Origin: Rhizophlyctis rosea
Taxonomy: Eukaryota; Chytridiomycota; Chytridiomycetes; Rhizophlyctidales; Rhizophlyctidaceae
Assembly (NCBI GenBank): GCA_027596075.1
Contig: JADGJC010000233.1
Span: 1-33,054, forward strand
DNA length: 33,054 nucleotides
Direction of reading: 5' to 3'
Part shown: in pieces, positions 1 to 10,478 of the stretch
Layout of the letters: each line of letters opens with the position of its first letter
Numbering within the stretch: the first letter of the stretch is position 1
Notes under the pieces: model-generated
What the model was told of the DNA's origin: nothing
Database searches by the model: none
The model's input: the letters and a program-made list of their open reading frames with translations, nothing else
Program-made: the position numbers and the translations under genes

Positions 1-812
1 CCCCCCACACCATCATCATAATACCACCTCCGATCAACCTCATCCCAATACACACTCCTCCCCCCGTCCACACCTCCATTCTTCCTCCAAACTCCCTCCC
101 TCCTCATCTCCTCCAAAACCCCAACACACCCCCGACACACAACCCCCCACCCAAACTCCCCGCCCCGCCTAACATGACAGGCAGTACATTGCGTAGCTCG
201 CACAACAGCTTCACGTTGTGCGGTCTTTAGTGCATTTTCGAGGGAGCGGATGCGGGAGTGGGATGATTTTAGGTCTTGGTGTGCTGTTTCGACTGCCTGT
301 TCTAGACGCGTGATTTTTTGTTCGCGGTGGGAAATGTCTTTTTGGAGACGGGTGCGGGTTTGGAGGAGATTTTTGTGGTCGTTTTGGAGGCGGGTTGTGG
401 AGTCTTGGTGGGTGGTGTAGAGGGTTTGGGTTGTTTGGAGGGATTGGATGAGGGATGTTATTAGGGTTGTTGTTGTGGTTATATCTGTGAGAGATGGTGT
501 GAGGGTTGCTGGCAGGGGAGGGAAGCCTAGGGTTGTTAGGAGTTGATTTGTGGTGTGAATTCTTATCAGAATGGAGGCTTCTTCTAGGGTTTGGAGTTTG
601 GGGCGTGGGTCTGGATTACTGGTAACGTCCGACTTCGTATCAGGTACTGAGGCCTGCGGAGGAGATGGAGTAGTTTGCTCGGGTGCAGAGTTTAGTGTTT
701 GCCGCGTTGCGGAAGTGGGGGGCGGTGGGGGTAGGGGAGGAGGAGTGGGCGTGGGAAATGTGGAAGAGGGTTTGGTTGCGTGGAGGAAATATTCGGCGCT
801 TGTTCCTAGCAT
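1..812 (-). CDS. ADIP/SSX2IP/Msd1-like coiled-coil protein, 3' end outside window
   Basis: An open frame runs leftward from an ATG at 812 without a stop to the window edge. The first ~75 residues are Pro/Thr/Ser-rich and disordered. Then comes a helical segment containing TLEEASILI and LGFPPLP, and from about residue 130 a long coiled coil (RLQKDISHREQKITRLEQA, then SRIRSLENALKTAQREA) ending VVRATQ at about position 171. This order, a short domain with LGFP, a coiled coil, then RATQ before a basic stretch, matches the ADIP family (animal SSX2IP, fission yeast Msd1). Those proteins act at centriolar satellites, centrosomes or spindle poles and anchor microtubules. Beyond position 170 the frame stays open but becomes Gly/Arg/Trp-rich, unlike the family, so an intron probably starts near 170 (a GTACTG is there). 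The family call is from remembered pattern, not a search. Confidence 0.65.
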   Translation of the reverse strand, partial: MLGTSAEYFLHATKPSSTFPTPTPPPLPPPPPTSATRQTLNSAPEQTTPSPPQASVPDTKSDVTSNPDPRPKLQTLEEASILIRIHTTNQLLTTLGFPPLPATLTPSLTDITTTTTLITSLIQSLQTTQTLYTTHQDSTTRLQNDHKNLLQTRTRLQKDISHREQKITRLEQAVETAHQDLKSSHSRIRSLENALKTAQREAVVRATQCTACHVRRGGEFGWGVVCRGCVGVLEEMRREGVWRKNGGVDGGRSVYWDEVDRRWYYDDGVG

Positions 813-1407
813 CTTTCGCACTTGAAAACAGAACCTAGTCTAGGCGACGATCTTGAAAGGCAAACTGAAGCAATTGCACGTAAATGCTCTGTCAGAAGCC
901 TCAGGAAACTGGAGAGGAAAAGGCTCGCATCGAACTGTAGATTGGGCAGACCACAAGCGAGTCGGGCCCTTCGTCATCACATCTGGTGCAGGAGGCAAAC
1001 CCGCCCGCGTGAGAAGAACAAATCGGGTCAAATTGTGAGTTCACTTCATTTGGCCCATCGGACTTGTGTCCAGCTGAACTGGACAAATGTGGTCCCACAT
1101 CCGCCAGTCCGTTACCATTTGGCACAGAAGTTCATTCAACATTTCGGAAGCAACTACCGGCTCAGAGCGCTGGTATTGAAGGTGGTATTGAAGACGATTC
1201 ACGAACCGTATGCTTTTTTGGATGGCAATATGGATGATATCATTGATGAGAGGGACGCTATATGGCGGAGAAAGCCATATTTCCTCTCTGTTTTCCGCCA
1301 ATATGAGACGATAGGCTTACAACCCTGGCGTATGTCCATGTGTGTTCAGACAACTATCTACTGCAACTACTGTTCCCAGATCAAAGGGCTTGCGCCCGCG
1401 GCATACA
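813..1407. other. Spacer with no supported gene
   Basis: Overlapping open frames occur on both strands, the longest a plus-strand frame of 201 codons starting at 822. None has recognisable motifs or a sensible partner exon. A minus-strand frame at 1041-1301 (contains SEMLNELLCQMV) could be a further decayed piece of the fragment to its right, but nothing joins them. Confidence 0.3.
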
Positions 1408-1788
1408 TCATGGCCCAGGCTGACTAGCAATCCCACGATCAACCGTAAAGGTGATGCGAGCTCCATCCTTATCTATGGCTACGTGACTGAAATCTTCCGT
1501 TTCCTTCAAAGCCCACTCGTGCCGGCCGGATTGCAAGTCCCACAAGTTGTCACTGCCCCCGTCCTCGCCCGCAATCACGTACTTTTCCTTCCCGCAAATC
1601 GCTCTGCATGTTGATCGTTCCTGACGGCCTTCAATCTCAAAAATCCGGTCGGGTTTCTGCACGGGCCACCTCACAAGAGATGGTTTGTACTTGAACAACT
1701 GCACCGAAACGTAAGGCCGTCCACTGACTGCATATATTTCGTTACCACTGATCGTCGCCGTCTGCCAATCGTTAGGAATCTTCCAAAG
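1408..1788 (-). pseudogene. Beta-propeller (WD40-like) protein fragment
   Basis: A 126-codon minus-strand frame begins LWKIPNDWQTATISGNEIYA and ends at a TGA. It contains alternating short beta-like segments with a WD-like turn, KYVIAGEDGGSDNLWDLQSG, followed by HVAIDKDGARITF, which reads like two blades of a propeller. A TGA lies directly upstream in frame and no ATG or convincing splice acceptor explains the start. The flanks hold no further blades. I infer a relic or an isolated exon of a WD40-type gene, but the family assignment is weak. Confidence 0.3.
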
Positions 1789-2227
1789 TCATTGCTCGTG
1801 ATCTCGTCGTCAAGCCCACACTCCTACCGCGTCTGCAAGCTCAACACCTATTCTGCTGTACGCATCTGAGCACCACAACCACCACCCGCTCGGTGGCTTC
1901 TTTCACTAACCACCACTAGGGCACGTCCCCCCACTACCACTACTACCACCGTGGGCACAATGACAACCACCTCCACCAGTGCTCCTGCCGCTGTCCCAGA
2001 CTATTGCCAAGCACAGTCAATGTGGAGGTTCGGCATACACGACCCATGCTGGGGGATGTAATTTGCCTCTTCCATCCTCAACAAGATTTCGCGGAAACTG
2101 ATTGATCATTCTCTTTCCTTGCGATGGTCAGCTATGCAAGTACTCCAACGATGATTACAGGCAATGCTTGTAAGTGAGTAGCGCCCGCTTTTTGATATTG
2201 CAGCCAGCAATCCATAAGCTCCACTTG
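1789..2227. other. Spacer with a short Thr-rich plus-strand frame
   Basis: Between the propeller fragment and the kinase gene there is a plus-strand frame with a run of Thr and Ser codons (about 1920-2000) followed by PDYCQAQSMW and a stop. It resembles a linker piece of a cell-surface protein, but has no ATG, signal peptide or partner exon. Nothing else is supported. Confidence 0.25.
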
Positions 2228-4555
2228 CTATGTGTGCTCCCTCAACTTATCCTTCCTCCTCGCCATCTCTTCCCTCCTGCTAATAGCAATCTGCAACGCC
2301 ACCCTCAACCCCGTCATCTCTTGCCTCGCCCCGTCTAACGCGTCGGTCGTCTCAAGCAGCGTCGCGTTAAGGAGGTTGATCTCTTCTGAGCGTTCGCGGA
2401 GGAGACGGGCCTGCGAATCGGTGGTTGTGATGTGGGTTTCAAGAGCTTCGGTGAGCGATCTAATATGAGTCGGCAAGAGGAAATGATCTTATCAGTCAAG
2501 GTTTTGAACGACGATTACCGGAAATGTTGAGGAGGGAAACCACAAACTTACCTCTCCAATTCTGCAATTCTCCCTTCAAGCCTGCTTCTAACCGCCTCCA
2601 TCTCTCCCACCTTCTGCTCCGCCTCCTCCCTAATCCTATCCATCTCCTCTAAAAGCGGGCCTCTAACAGACTTTTCTGGGCCCGTCCTCTCGTCAGATAC
2701 GTCATCTTCCTCTCCCACCTCAGCGATTGAGATCCTCGCACCATACCGGACCTATCAGGAACGATATGATGAGAATGATCATTGTGCCGCCACCCTCGAA
2801 CATTTACCCTGGATTTCGAAGGACCTGTGTCACTTTGCGCGGAATCATCGCTCAAGTGGATGCTACTTTTAGTGATTTCACTGCCGACGGAATCCGAAGA
2901 TGACTGGAGCTTATGCCCGTATCGAACCTTGAAAGCCAATCATAAGGAGTCCTTAAGCAGATCGAGTGACGCCAACTCGCCATCAAAGCTACCTTCGATC
3001 TTTTCCACTTGATACTACTGGTAACAGACACCGTAGGTCCCAGTGTTACACTCCGCACATGAGACCTTTGGCTCGCAACATCCCATTCGGAAAAGTTTGT
3101 GTGAATGCTCAGGAGAGCAGCTACTAGAGTGGACGCATCGATTGATTGACTCAAGCAGGCATCTCGGATGAGTTGGAGAGGGATCGGTAAGTATCCTTGG
3201 GCAATGTCTTCTATGATTTTGCCAAATGCGTAAACATCACTGCTGAATGGCGAAGTGAGGGTGGTGGGTGCATAGGCAGGGGTATATGCGGTGGGACGGT
3301 GGTGGATGGATGCCATGGAGGCTGCTCCTCCCACGTCAGCAATGCGGGCTTTGCCGGTTTTGTCTATCAGGATGTTTGCAGGTTTGAAATCGCGATGCAC
3401 TAGCTGGCAGGAATGCATGTAGTCCTGATGTTGTGTATGTCAAATGGCAATCTATGTTCAGATGCATCACGAGAGGAGATACATACCAACCCCAAAGCAA
3501 TATCGCGGATGAGAACCATCTTCTCTTCCCACGAAATGTTCGTTGCCGACACCAGCTTCCCCAATAAGGACCCAGATGCAGCTTCCAATACGATACACAC
3601 ATTCCCCTCCTTCTCACAATACCCATACGCGGTGATGGTATGGGGCGAAGGCTGAAGTTTGTAGAGTATCAACGCTTCACGTCGAGCCTCTTCCATAAGA
3701 TCATCCAACCCCTTCCCATCTCCGGCCATTGGTGTCTCCGAACCCGTTAAAAGGCTACGGAAAATCTGCTTCACCGCCACGGCCCGCCTCTGATATGTTC
3801 CCCCAAACACTTTTGCAAATCCGCCTCCCCCCAGAGGTTGCTTGTAGTCCACTACCAGAAACTCGGGGTTGAGTTTCAAATCTACGGTTGCGTCCGCAGA
3901 AAGGGCCAGACCGGACCGAATGACAAACGTCAACATTTGCACATTCTTCTTCATAACTTCAAAGTCCTTCTCAGCCGTTTCCGAAGTAGGGTCTGGTGGT
4001 GCGACGGGTATGTCAAATTCTTCCTCATAGTTGCAGAGCTCCGCGTGCAGTTCCATATGACGGAGGAGCCAACCGCTGTTCTTGCCGCAGTGTAGCAGGT
4101 GTTCTAGTCCGGAGACGAGTTCTACTTCGACGGACTCCGGGTCACGCTCATAGAGGTCTTGTAGGACGGACCATATTCGCTCGAAGCGTGTATGATACAG
4201 CACAATTTGACCCCGTTCGGCGCAGTCAAGTGCAGACCGGGTTCGCTTCAGAATATGTGGTATTGACCCAAGGTCCGTGGCTGGTGCACAGGCTTTCACA
4301 GCAGCTACGAGCCCTTCTCCGTCCGCCAAAGGCACTTCGGTCGGAGCCTTTTGGCCGCTGGATAGTGGAAGAAGCCGTTTAGTTATTGAAACAAATACCG
4401 CGAAAAGCACCCACCCACCCCAACATGATATCAAAGTTTTGCAAAAATCTTGTGAGAAGAAAACCAAAACTGGTTGATGGGGAGGCTGACCGGCTCCGAA
4501 TAAGTTGGCACCCGCCGAGTGCAGAGTAGGACAATGCGTTAACACAAGGATTCAT
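2228..4555 (-). CDS. TKL-type protein kinase with MLKL-like N-terminal helical bundle and C-terminal coiled coil
   Basis: Six exons: 4555-4419, 4357-3487, 3424-2993, 2927-2808, 2751-2552, 2459-2228. The five introns are 61, 62, 65, 56 and 92 nt with GT-AG ends, and the joined frame gives 663 residues. Residues ~50-215 are predicted amphipathic helices (SIPHILKRTRSALDCAERG, later ELVSGLEHLLHCGKNSGWLL) in the pattern of the four-helix bundle of MLKL and fungal HeLo-type proteins. The kinase domain starts at ~220: glycine loop LGGGGFAKVFGG, AVAVK with lysine 241, HRDFKPANIL at 346-355, and DVG (366-368) in place of DFG. The activation segment ends YTPAYAPT without the usual APE Glu. SDVYAFGK follows. 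Exons 4-6 encode an acidic linker and a coiled coil (~560-655). The core catalytic residues are kept, so activity is possible. The first exon has the weakest support; all other joins preserve frame. Confidence 0.75.
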
Positions 4556-7500
4556 TTATCAATCACTCCATCAATGGTCCGTTGAACCGGCCGCTGGAAC
4601 CTGGAAACTGGACCTCAATTGGTTCAACTTCACAAGTCACGGCACACGCACATGTGGCCGCACAGCACCTGAGCACATGAAGCGCTGCTTGAAGCCTTCC
4701 TTCACAAGGCGACCCTCCCATCCGCCAGAGTCTTGAACAGTTTTTTTCAAACAAGTCCCTCTTTGCATTAAACTTTTTCTGGCTTTATGCACTCGACATC
4801 AACCAATTAACATCTGTACCAGGGTTCATATCCCACTGAGCATAACTTCTCCTTTTGCGCTTGGTAGCATCATACAGCAGTTTAGTAAACGTTCTCAAAT
4901 TCATTGTCAAAAGTGCTGGGGCAGATGGCATCAGCAATGTTGCAAGGTGCTTTGGAAAGCACTGCGGTTTTCGCGTTGCTGAGCCCTGCCTGAGTGCCGC
5001 AGAGAAGTGCCGTGACGGTGTCTAGAACTTCTCACGGTGGTTTCCAGGAGGATGGCACATTAGATAAACCATATTGAGGTGGTGACGATGTTAGTGAATA
5101 GTGAGGCTGGATGGGATCAGATCAAAACGCCTGACACGTCGAGATCCCTGAGCTCACCTTGGGCCCTACCAGTATTTGTGCGCTTCGCTGACTGAATGCC
5201 ATTCTGGTGCGAAATGGAATCAAATCATCGCCCCGCGGCATGTATGCAGTATGGATAATGTTGGCAAACTTGCTTACTGGCATATTTCGAAGTTTGACAT
5301 CAATAGCCGTAACTCCTACATGAATTGGTGCAAAATGCTAGACACCCCGGCGTCACCAATACACCGCACATGGTCGAATGACAGGGAAATGGATTCAACA
5401 CAACAATATACGGATGACCAGGCCAAGTGCAGTTGGTGCTGAATTGTTATCGCTGTTAATCACTCATTTTTTGGGTGGAACGACGAACCTGGACCACGGG
5501 TGGAACAATATTGTACTCATCTCGTCCGGAGAAGACCAACCGGCCCAATCGTTTGTGTGGTGTCCATCACGCACAAGGCGGTCATACCTGCAACGGTTCT
5601 CCAATCATATGGCATTCGTAAAGGCTGCCGACCTTCAAAGAATACAAAACCCATTTTCTCATCATTTCCACGGCACTTATCGTTTGCCCACTTACAAAGC
5701 CATTGATTGCGGCCCCGATGCATCTGCAGGTTTTGCGAACAGGAGAGATATGTTTGTGTCATTTCTGCCTTTAACGATTGCTTCGCGATCATTGCAGTAT
5801 TCATTGAAGGGTCGTTTCTCCCTCCCAATGTGTTGCGCGACCGATTGTTACGGCCCATTGACTTTCTCTCGTCAGTCGACAATTCCTTTTGCTCCACCCG
5901 CACAGGCCAAAGTCGGCCGCAGTCGCTGATGATCTCCAGATGTATTGTGCAATGATCACACGAAAAAAGAAGATTCAGACGAAGAGAATATCTTTGCCCA
6001 GGTCAAACAGCGTACGTGGCACATTTAGGGATTTCATCGCACAGTCGTCACTCGTCGGCCTTCATATTTCCACATACATCCGCCATGGCTTTGATACCCC
6101 ATGAGCTATGATTGATTAATGATGAGGTACCATTTGTTGTAAGGCGTCAGGGTACATGACATCTCTCATGTGGCAATGCGAGGGTGAAAGCAAACACAGC
6201 AGACCATCGCCATCCTCCGACCATTTACTCATTTTTAAGCATGCTGGGCAATCTGCATCTTTCAGGACGTCCAGATCACCCAAGCCGTGTAATTTGGCGC
6301 AACAGTCGGTCAGAAGGCTGCATACCAGTGCGAACTATTCATCCCTTTTGATGCCGCTGATCCCCTATCAACTGTAAAAGTTGTGAGCTCGCTCCTTAGT
6401 CCATCCAATCGTTTCGTATTCGTTTTTTTTGGTTTCTATTGTGTATCTACGGATTTGGGAGTAAGCCGAGTACTAATGGGAGGGTCAAAATACAACTAGG
6501 ACCTGTTGCTACTGTGAAGAGCCGGCCGCCGATGCGTTGTATCTGATGAAGGATTGAAGGGCATTACGCACCTTGCGCGGGTGGAGTGGGTAGCTCGGAA
6601 TGTCTGATAATAGTGCCACTCAGGACCGCCCCTTGATATCCTATCAGAGCATTGGGCCCGACAAACGTGGGGAAAAAAGCATGGGAAGAGATGATCTTTT
6701 AGACAATACAGACCCTCCGTGGCTCCAATGGTCTGGGGATGCATATCAGTCATATCCCCCCACATCTCCCGCACGACGTCTTGGGGGGGAGAGATTCATG
6801 AACATGACTACATGCTACCCAAAGTATGACAGAACAGGAGCAAGGAGCTATCAGTGGACAAGGCGACTTCGTAGAGGAATCGCTTTACCCCTTGCCGGAT
6901 GCGGGTGGTGTGCAATGCCCATCCAGAGGATGTTAATATGCACAAATGTGGAGTTGATCAAGCTCTCTCACTCTTTTTTTTTCACCTTCTCTCATATGTC
7001 AGATCGATTTGGAATATCTCATGCGCTTGCGGTCATAGCAATTCGCAAAGTCACGACTTTCCTGCCGATGACTGAAGTCCGCTCTGTGACCATTGATATC
7101 GACTGACCTGCGGACATAAACATTCCCGGACGTCCCATACGGTCTCCTCGCTTGCTACGGATCTGTTCCGTTCCTTCCTTGTAGGGGCAAAAAGGAAACT
7201 CACTATCCTCTGAGGAAGGACTGTATGAGATCACAATCCATTTTTTGATCCCTACGAATCATCATCACATTCTACAACTTGTGCTTACCACGTCGTTGAG
7301 AGCTGCCACAAGTGTAAACTTGGGACCGGTTTACAGTGGTAAAGCGCAGTTGAACAAATTGCAGAAAACCTTTCTAAGTCGCTTTTGGTTTGTACCAGAC
7401 TCCGAATGGATGTCGTGATCAGATGGATTGAGCAGCATGGTGATGCATAGTATAAAGCGCAAAAAGAAGCCGTTACCGACCGTGAGGGTCATGCATTGCT

Positions 7501-8110
7501 GGAACACTTGTAAAATGCAAAGACCATGAAGGTATGAACTTGTGTTACAGTCATTGGGCAGAGAGATCAGAGATCACATATATCCCAGACGGCGAAGTTT
7601 CATATTTTACAACCTAATCCCACGAATCCGCCCACTGCTAAAGACGCAACGGGTATGCGGCCCATGACATGAGGGGAATAGTGCGGTGCGTCATTTTGTA
7701 ATAACAGATCAGCGACTTCCTTTTCTGTCCAATCGGTCATGTCATTTCCAATCTGGTCATATCATATGTGACGAATCACCAGGGGACATCGAGTACACTG
7801 AGTACTATGCAAGATGAGAAAACGGTAAATATGACACAGTCTGTCAAGATTCTCTGCATCGGTTTGTCGCCCTCATGAATGTAGGCCCTTCTTTCAGATC
7901 TTTTTTTTTTTGACATTAAGATCATGGTATTCATAGCAAATGCTGGTACGCAGAGTTAGGGAAACATCTGATGCCTGCGGTAGGCTCCAGGAAATCGCCT
8001 TAGTTCACCGTATGCAATTTGATAAATAGTTGCTGCGAAGCAGTCAGAGGTCCTGCGAGCCTTGGGATGACACTTCCATATTGGCAATGGAACTCATTTT
8101 TATCTTTTTG
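4556..8110. other. 3.5 kb gene-poor region
   Basis: The longest frames, 183 codons plus at 5378-5929, 128 codons minus at 5517-5903 and 168 codons plus at 6600-7106, overlap one another or shadow the opposite strand. None shows motifs, signal peptides or splice-linked partners. Short T runs occur near 6425, 6975 and 7910. There are no terminal repeats or transposase-like motifs that I can see. It may hold UTRs, regulatory DNA or fully decayed sequence. Confidence 0.4.
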
Positions 8111-8680
8111 TCACTCAAGTTCAAATGTAAGAGTGACCCCGGCTCCAAGGTCCCGTATCCAGCCGAAAAAGAAGAAAATCCGCAGATGGGATCGGCTTGC
8201 GATGGTGATGCCCACTTCGAGTAACGCCAGATTTGGTGGACGATTAATGATTGCAAAGTTTGCAATGCAGAAGATTTTCTGCTACATCATTGATTGTCAG
8301 AGCAGGGAACACGCCCAATCGGAGTGGAGTGGTATCCAAATTGATGTCTGCAAGTAACGATGTGGTGCGTGCTTCGAAGGCTTCTCGAATCGAAGAGCAG
8401 ATGGTTGAAACATCTGTCGTAGCGAAGCCTTCAAGTCTTTTTCCCAACTGCACATCATCATCGAGAGCTCATAGATGCTCCTGCCTTGCTGGTGTGGGTC
8501 TTTGACAGCTGTTCGCGGTTCACTGCGAGATAGTGAAACAGGAGCACCTGCAAGGAAATCACCGATCTCCAGCGCTAAGTTGATTATCGACCAAAAAGTA
8601 AGACGTCCAGTTTTGTATTCGAAGCCGTCCATTCGATTCCTGAAACGAAAGCCTCCTGCCTTTCCGTTGCTCAACATGGA
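8111..8680 (-). pseudogene. Decayed coding remnant spread over three frames
   Basis: Reading leftward, protein-like sequence passes through three minus-strand frames. First comes a frame with GRLTFWSIINLALEIGDFL and SRSEPRTAV, ending near SIYEL at ~8475. Two nucleotides later a second frame starts, DDDVQLGKRLEGFATTDVST, and runs to GVFPALTINDVAENLLHC at ~8254. One base later a third frame gives NFAIINRPPNLALLEVG and then GAGVTLTFELE before a stop at 8111-8113. No GT-AG pair accounts for the changes, so I infer frameshift decay of one gene. Sequencing errors could give the same picture. I do not recognise the family. Confidence 0.3.
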
Positions 8681-8833
8681 CTCATATAGTGATACATATC
8701 TATTTACAAACAAAAAAGACAAATAATATGTCACCGGCAACCAGCGCCGGTGCTTCAGAATAAACAAATAATCAAACAAAGCAAAAACTAAAATAATACA
8801 TCTAAAACTGGCCCCAGACCGCCCTCCCCACCA

Positions 8834-9961
8834 TCATCTCCCCGGCTCATCAACACTCCTAATTTTCAACTTCTTAACCTTCCTCTCCGCCACCGCCGCA
8901 CACATTTCCGACATCGTCGCATCCCACACACTCCTCCTCCGCCTCCTACTCAGTCCACCACCCCTGGGCGGCGCAACATACATCGACCCATCAGGACAAA
9001 TTTCCGCGTCATCAGTCGACACGAACGCGAACCCGTCTGGGTTGTCGTTGTCGAATAACGGTGGTGGTGGGGAGGGAGAGCGTGGTGGTGTGTCGGAAGC
9101 GGGTGGGGAGATTGATGCTACGGCTGCGCGGAGTACTCGGGAGAAGGCGTCGGTGGGTTGTTGATCGCGGGTTCGGATTGAGGGTGGGGAGAAGGGGGGG
9201 ATGTCGCCGGTTGAGAGGGGTGGGGATGGGGGGAGGGATGGGAAGAGTGGGTCTCGGGGACCGATGATGGTTGTTTCGAGGGGTGGGGAGGAGGGGAGTG
9301 TTGGGACTACTGAGGGTGGTGGGAGGGAGAGGCGTACGTGGCCTGTTGTGAATGCATTTTGAGATTCTTTCCGGCGTAGAATGACTCTCAATTGTCCACC
9401 ACATGTCAACCGTTCTTGATGCTGGCAGTAAATCCACCACAACAACTGAGCCCCTCTCTCACATGCACCAACATTCTAAAGATAGTGAATCTCAACCCCA
9501 TGTGTAAACGATTGCCGGCTCTTGAGTAGTGCTTATGTCAAAAGTCAAGTCTTACCTTCACTCCTCCTGTTGATATGCTGTCTCAAGGCCGCCCTGTCAA
9601 ACGGCGTGTCCACCGCGCCAAACCCCAATCCCGTCGATGGAGCCGCGGAAGCAGAGGTGGAAGATGTATTGCTGTAGACACTACCATCGAACCTTGGCCG
9701 TCTGCTACTCTCCTGACTCCAACGATTAGTATAGTCGAGTATGGACGTTTGCACCATGGTCTCCGCTTGTGGCAGGTCCTCCTCCGTCGCGCTCCCCGTT
9801 GCGGACAACGTTCCCATGTAAACGAAACCCGTTTCCGCCAGTCTGCCTCTAGTGACTGTTCGTGATGCTGGTAGACGGGAGGCGTAAAGACGAGATGAGA
9901 AACTTTGGGGAGCTGAGCGGTAGGAGTCGCGCAGGTCGGAGTCTGGTGCTGGGACCACCAT
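8834..9961 (-). CDS. Proline/serine-rich, mostly disordered protein
   Basis: Exon 1 runs 9961-9556 from an ATG and encodes a Ser/Arg-rich segment (MVVPAPDSDLRDSYRSAPQS) that ends in GLGFGAVDTPFDRAALRQH. It ends at a strong GTAAGA donor. The preferred acceptor (CACAACAG at ~9343) gives exon 2 as 9342-8834 and a 304-residue protein with a 213-nt intron. An alternative acceptor near 9454 also keeps frame and makes the intron 102 nt, adding 37 residues that look non-coding. Exon 2 is Pro/Ser-rich, then has an acidic stretch (VSTDDAEICPDGSMYV), an Arg run (SRRRRRS) and a basic end (AERKVKKLKIRS) that could be a nuclear signal. No family is recognised. It is divergent from the acyltransferase gene. 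Confidence 0.55.
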
Positions 9962-10478
9962 ACTGTCGGATGGAGTAAAGCTTACTGCTACTTGTTTGTG
10001 AATGCCAACCAGACTGCTATAGTGTGAACTTCTATAGTTTGCACTTCTTAGATAGCAATATCAATGTAGGTATTGTTCGTTGGAGGTTGCTTGGATAGAT
10101 GGTCGAGAAGTTGGTGAATGCACTGCTGTAAAATAGAAGGATGGGAGTGTGTTATTATTATGCTGGATTGCGCAACACGTGGGCCATAAGTACAGTAAGT
10201 TATGTGGCTGATGTGAAATCGAATCCGTCGAATCCATTCCATTTCTGCGACTTCTCTCCTCCAAAGTCCCTTTTCCACTTCGTGCGATCGTTGGCCAAAG
10301 ACTTGGCCTCGGGCAGCATTGCAAACTCAGGCAGTGTATGGACTCTGACGCCAGGAGCGTGCCTGCAGTAGGGGAACCCGTCAAAGAACTTGTAAGACTA
10401 TTTACAAGGAAGGACCAGACAGAGGAAGTGTGATCTACCGCGGCAGACCAGTTGCACACCGAAACCGTAATACACAAA
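9962..10478. promoter_or_regulatory. Shared upstream region of two divergent genes
   Basis: 517 bases separate the minus-strand proline-rich gene (ATG at 9961) from the plus-strand acyltransferase (ATG at 10479), so both promoters lie here. The stretch 10010-10050 contains near repeats of CTATAGNAGTTCACA type. No clear TATA box is seen. A 200-codon minus-strand frame across 10061-10663 is a shadow that overlaps the real plus-strand exons. Confidence 0.35.

Noticed and set aside
822..1427. 201-codon plus-strand open frame
   Set aside because: No motifs, composition unlike neighbours, and overlaps a better minus-strand fragment at its right end.
2228..2939. Separate coiled-coil gene downstream of the kinase
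   Set aside because: A 65-nt GT-AG intron at 2928-2992 in phase 0 joins the coil exons to the kinase frame, so one gene is simpler. A kinase ending at the TGA at 2940-2942 would need a weaker donor.
5378..5929. 183-codon plus frame and the opposite 128-codon minus frame
   Set aside because: They overlap each other, neither has motifs, signal peptide or spliced partner.
8834..9453. Longer exon 2 of the proline-rich gene with acceptor near 9454
   Set aside because: Keeps frame and gives a more typical intron length, but the added segment (with QLLWWIYCQHQ) looks unlike the rest of the protein. Kept as an alternative only.
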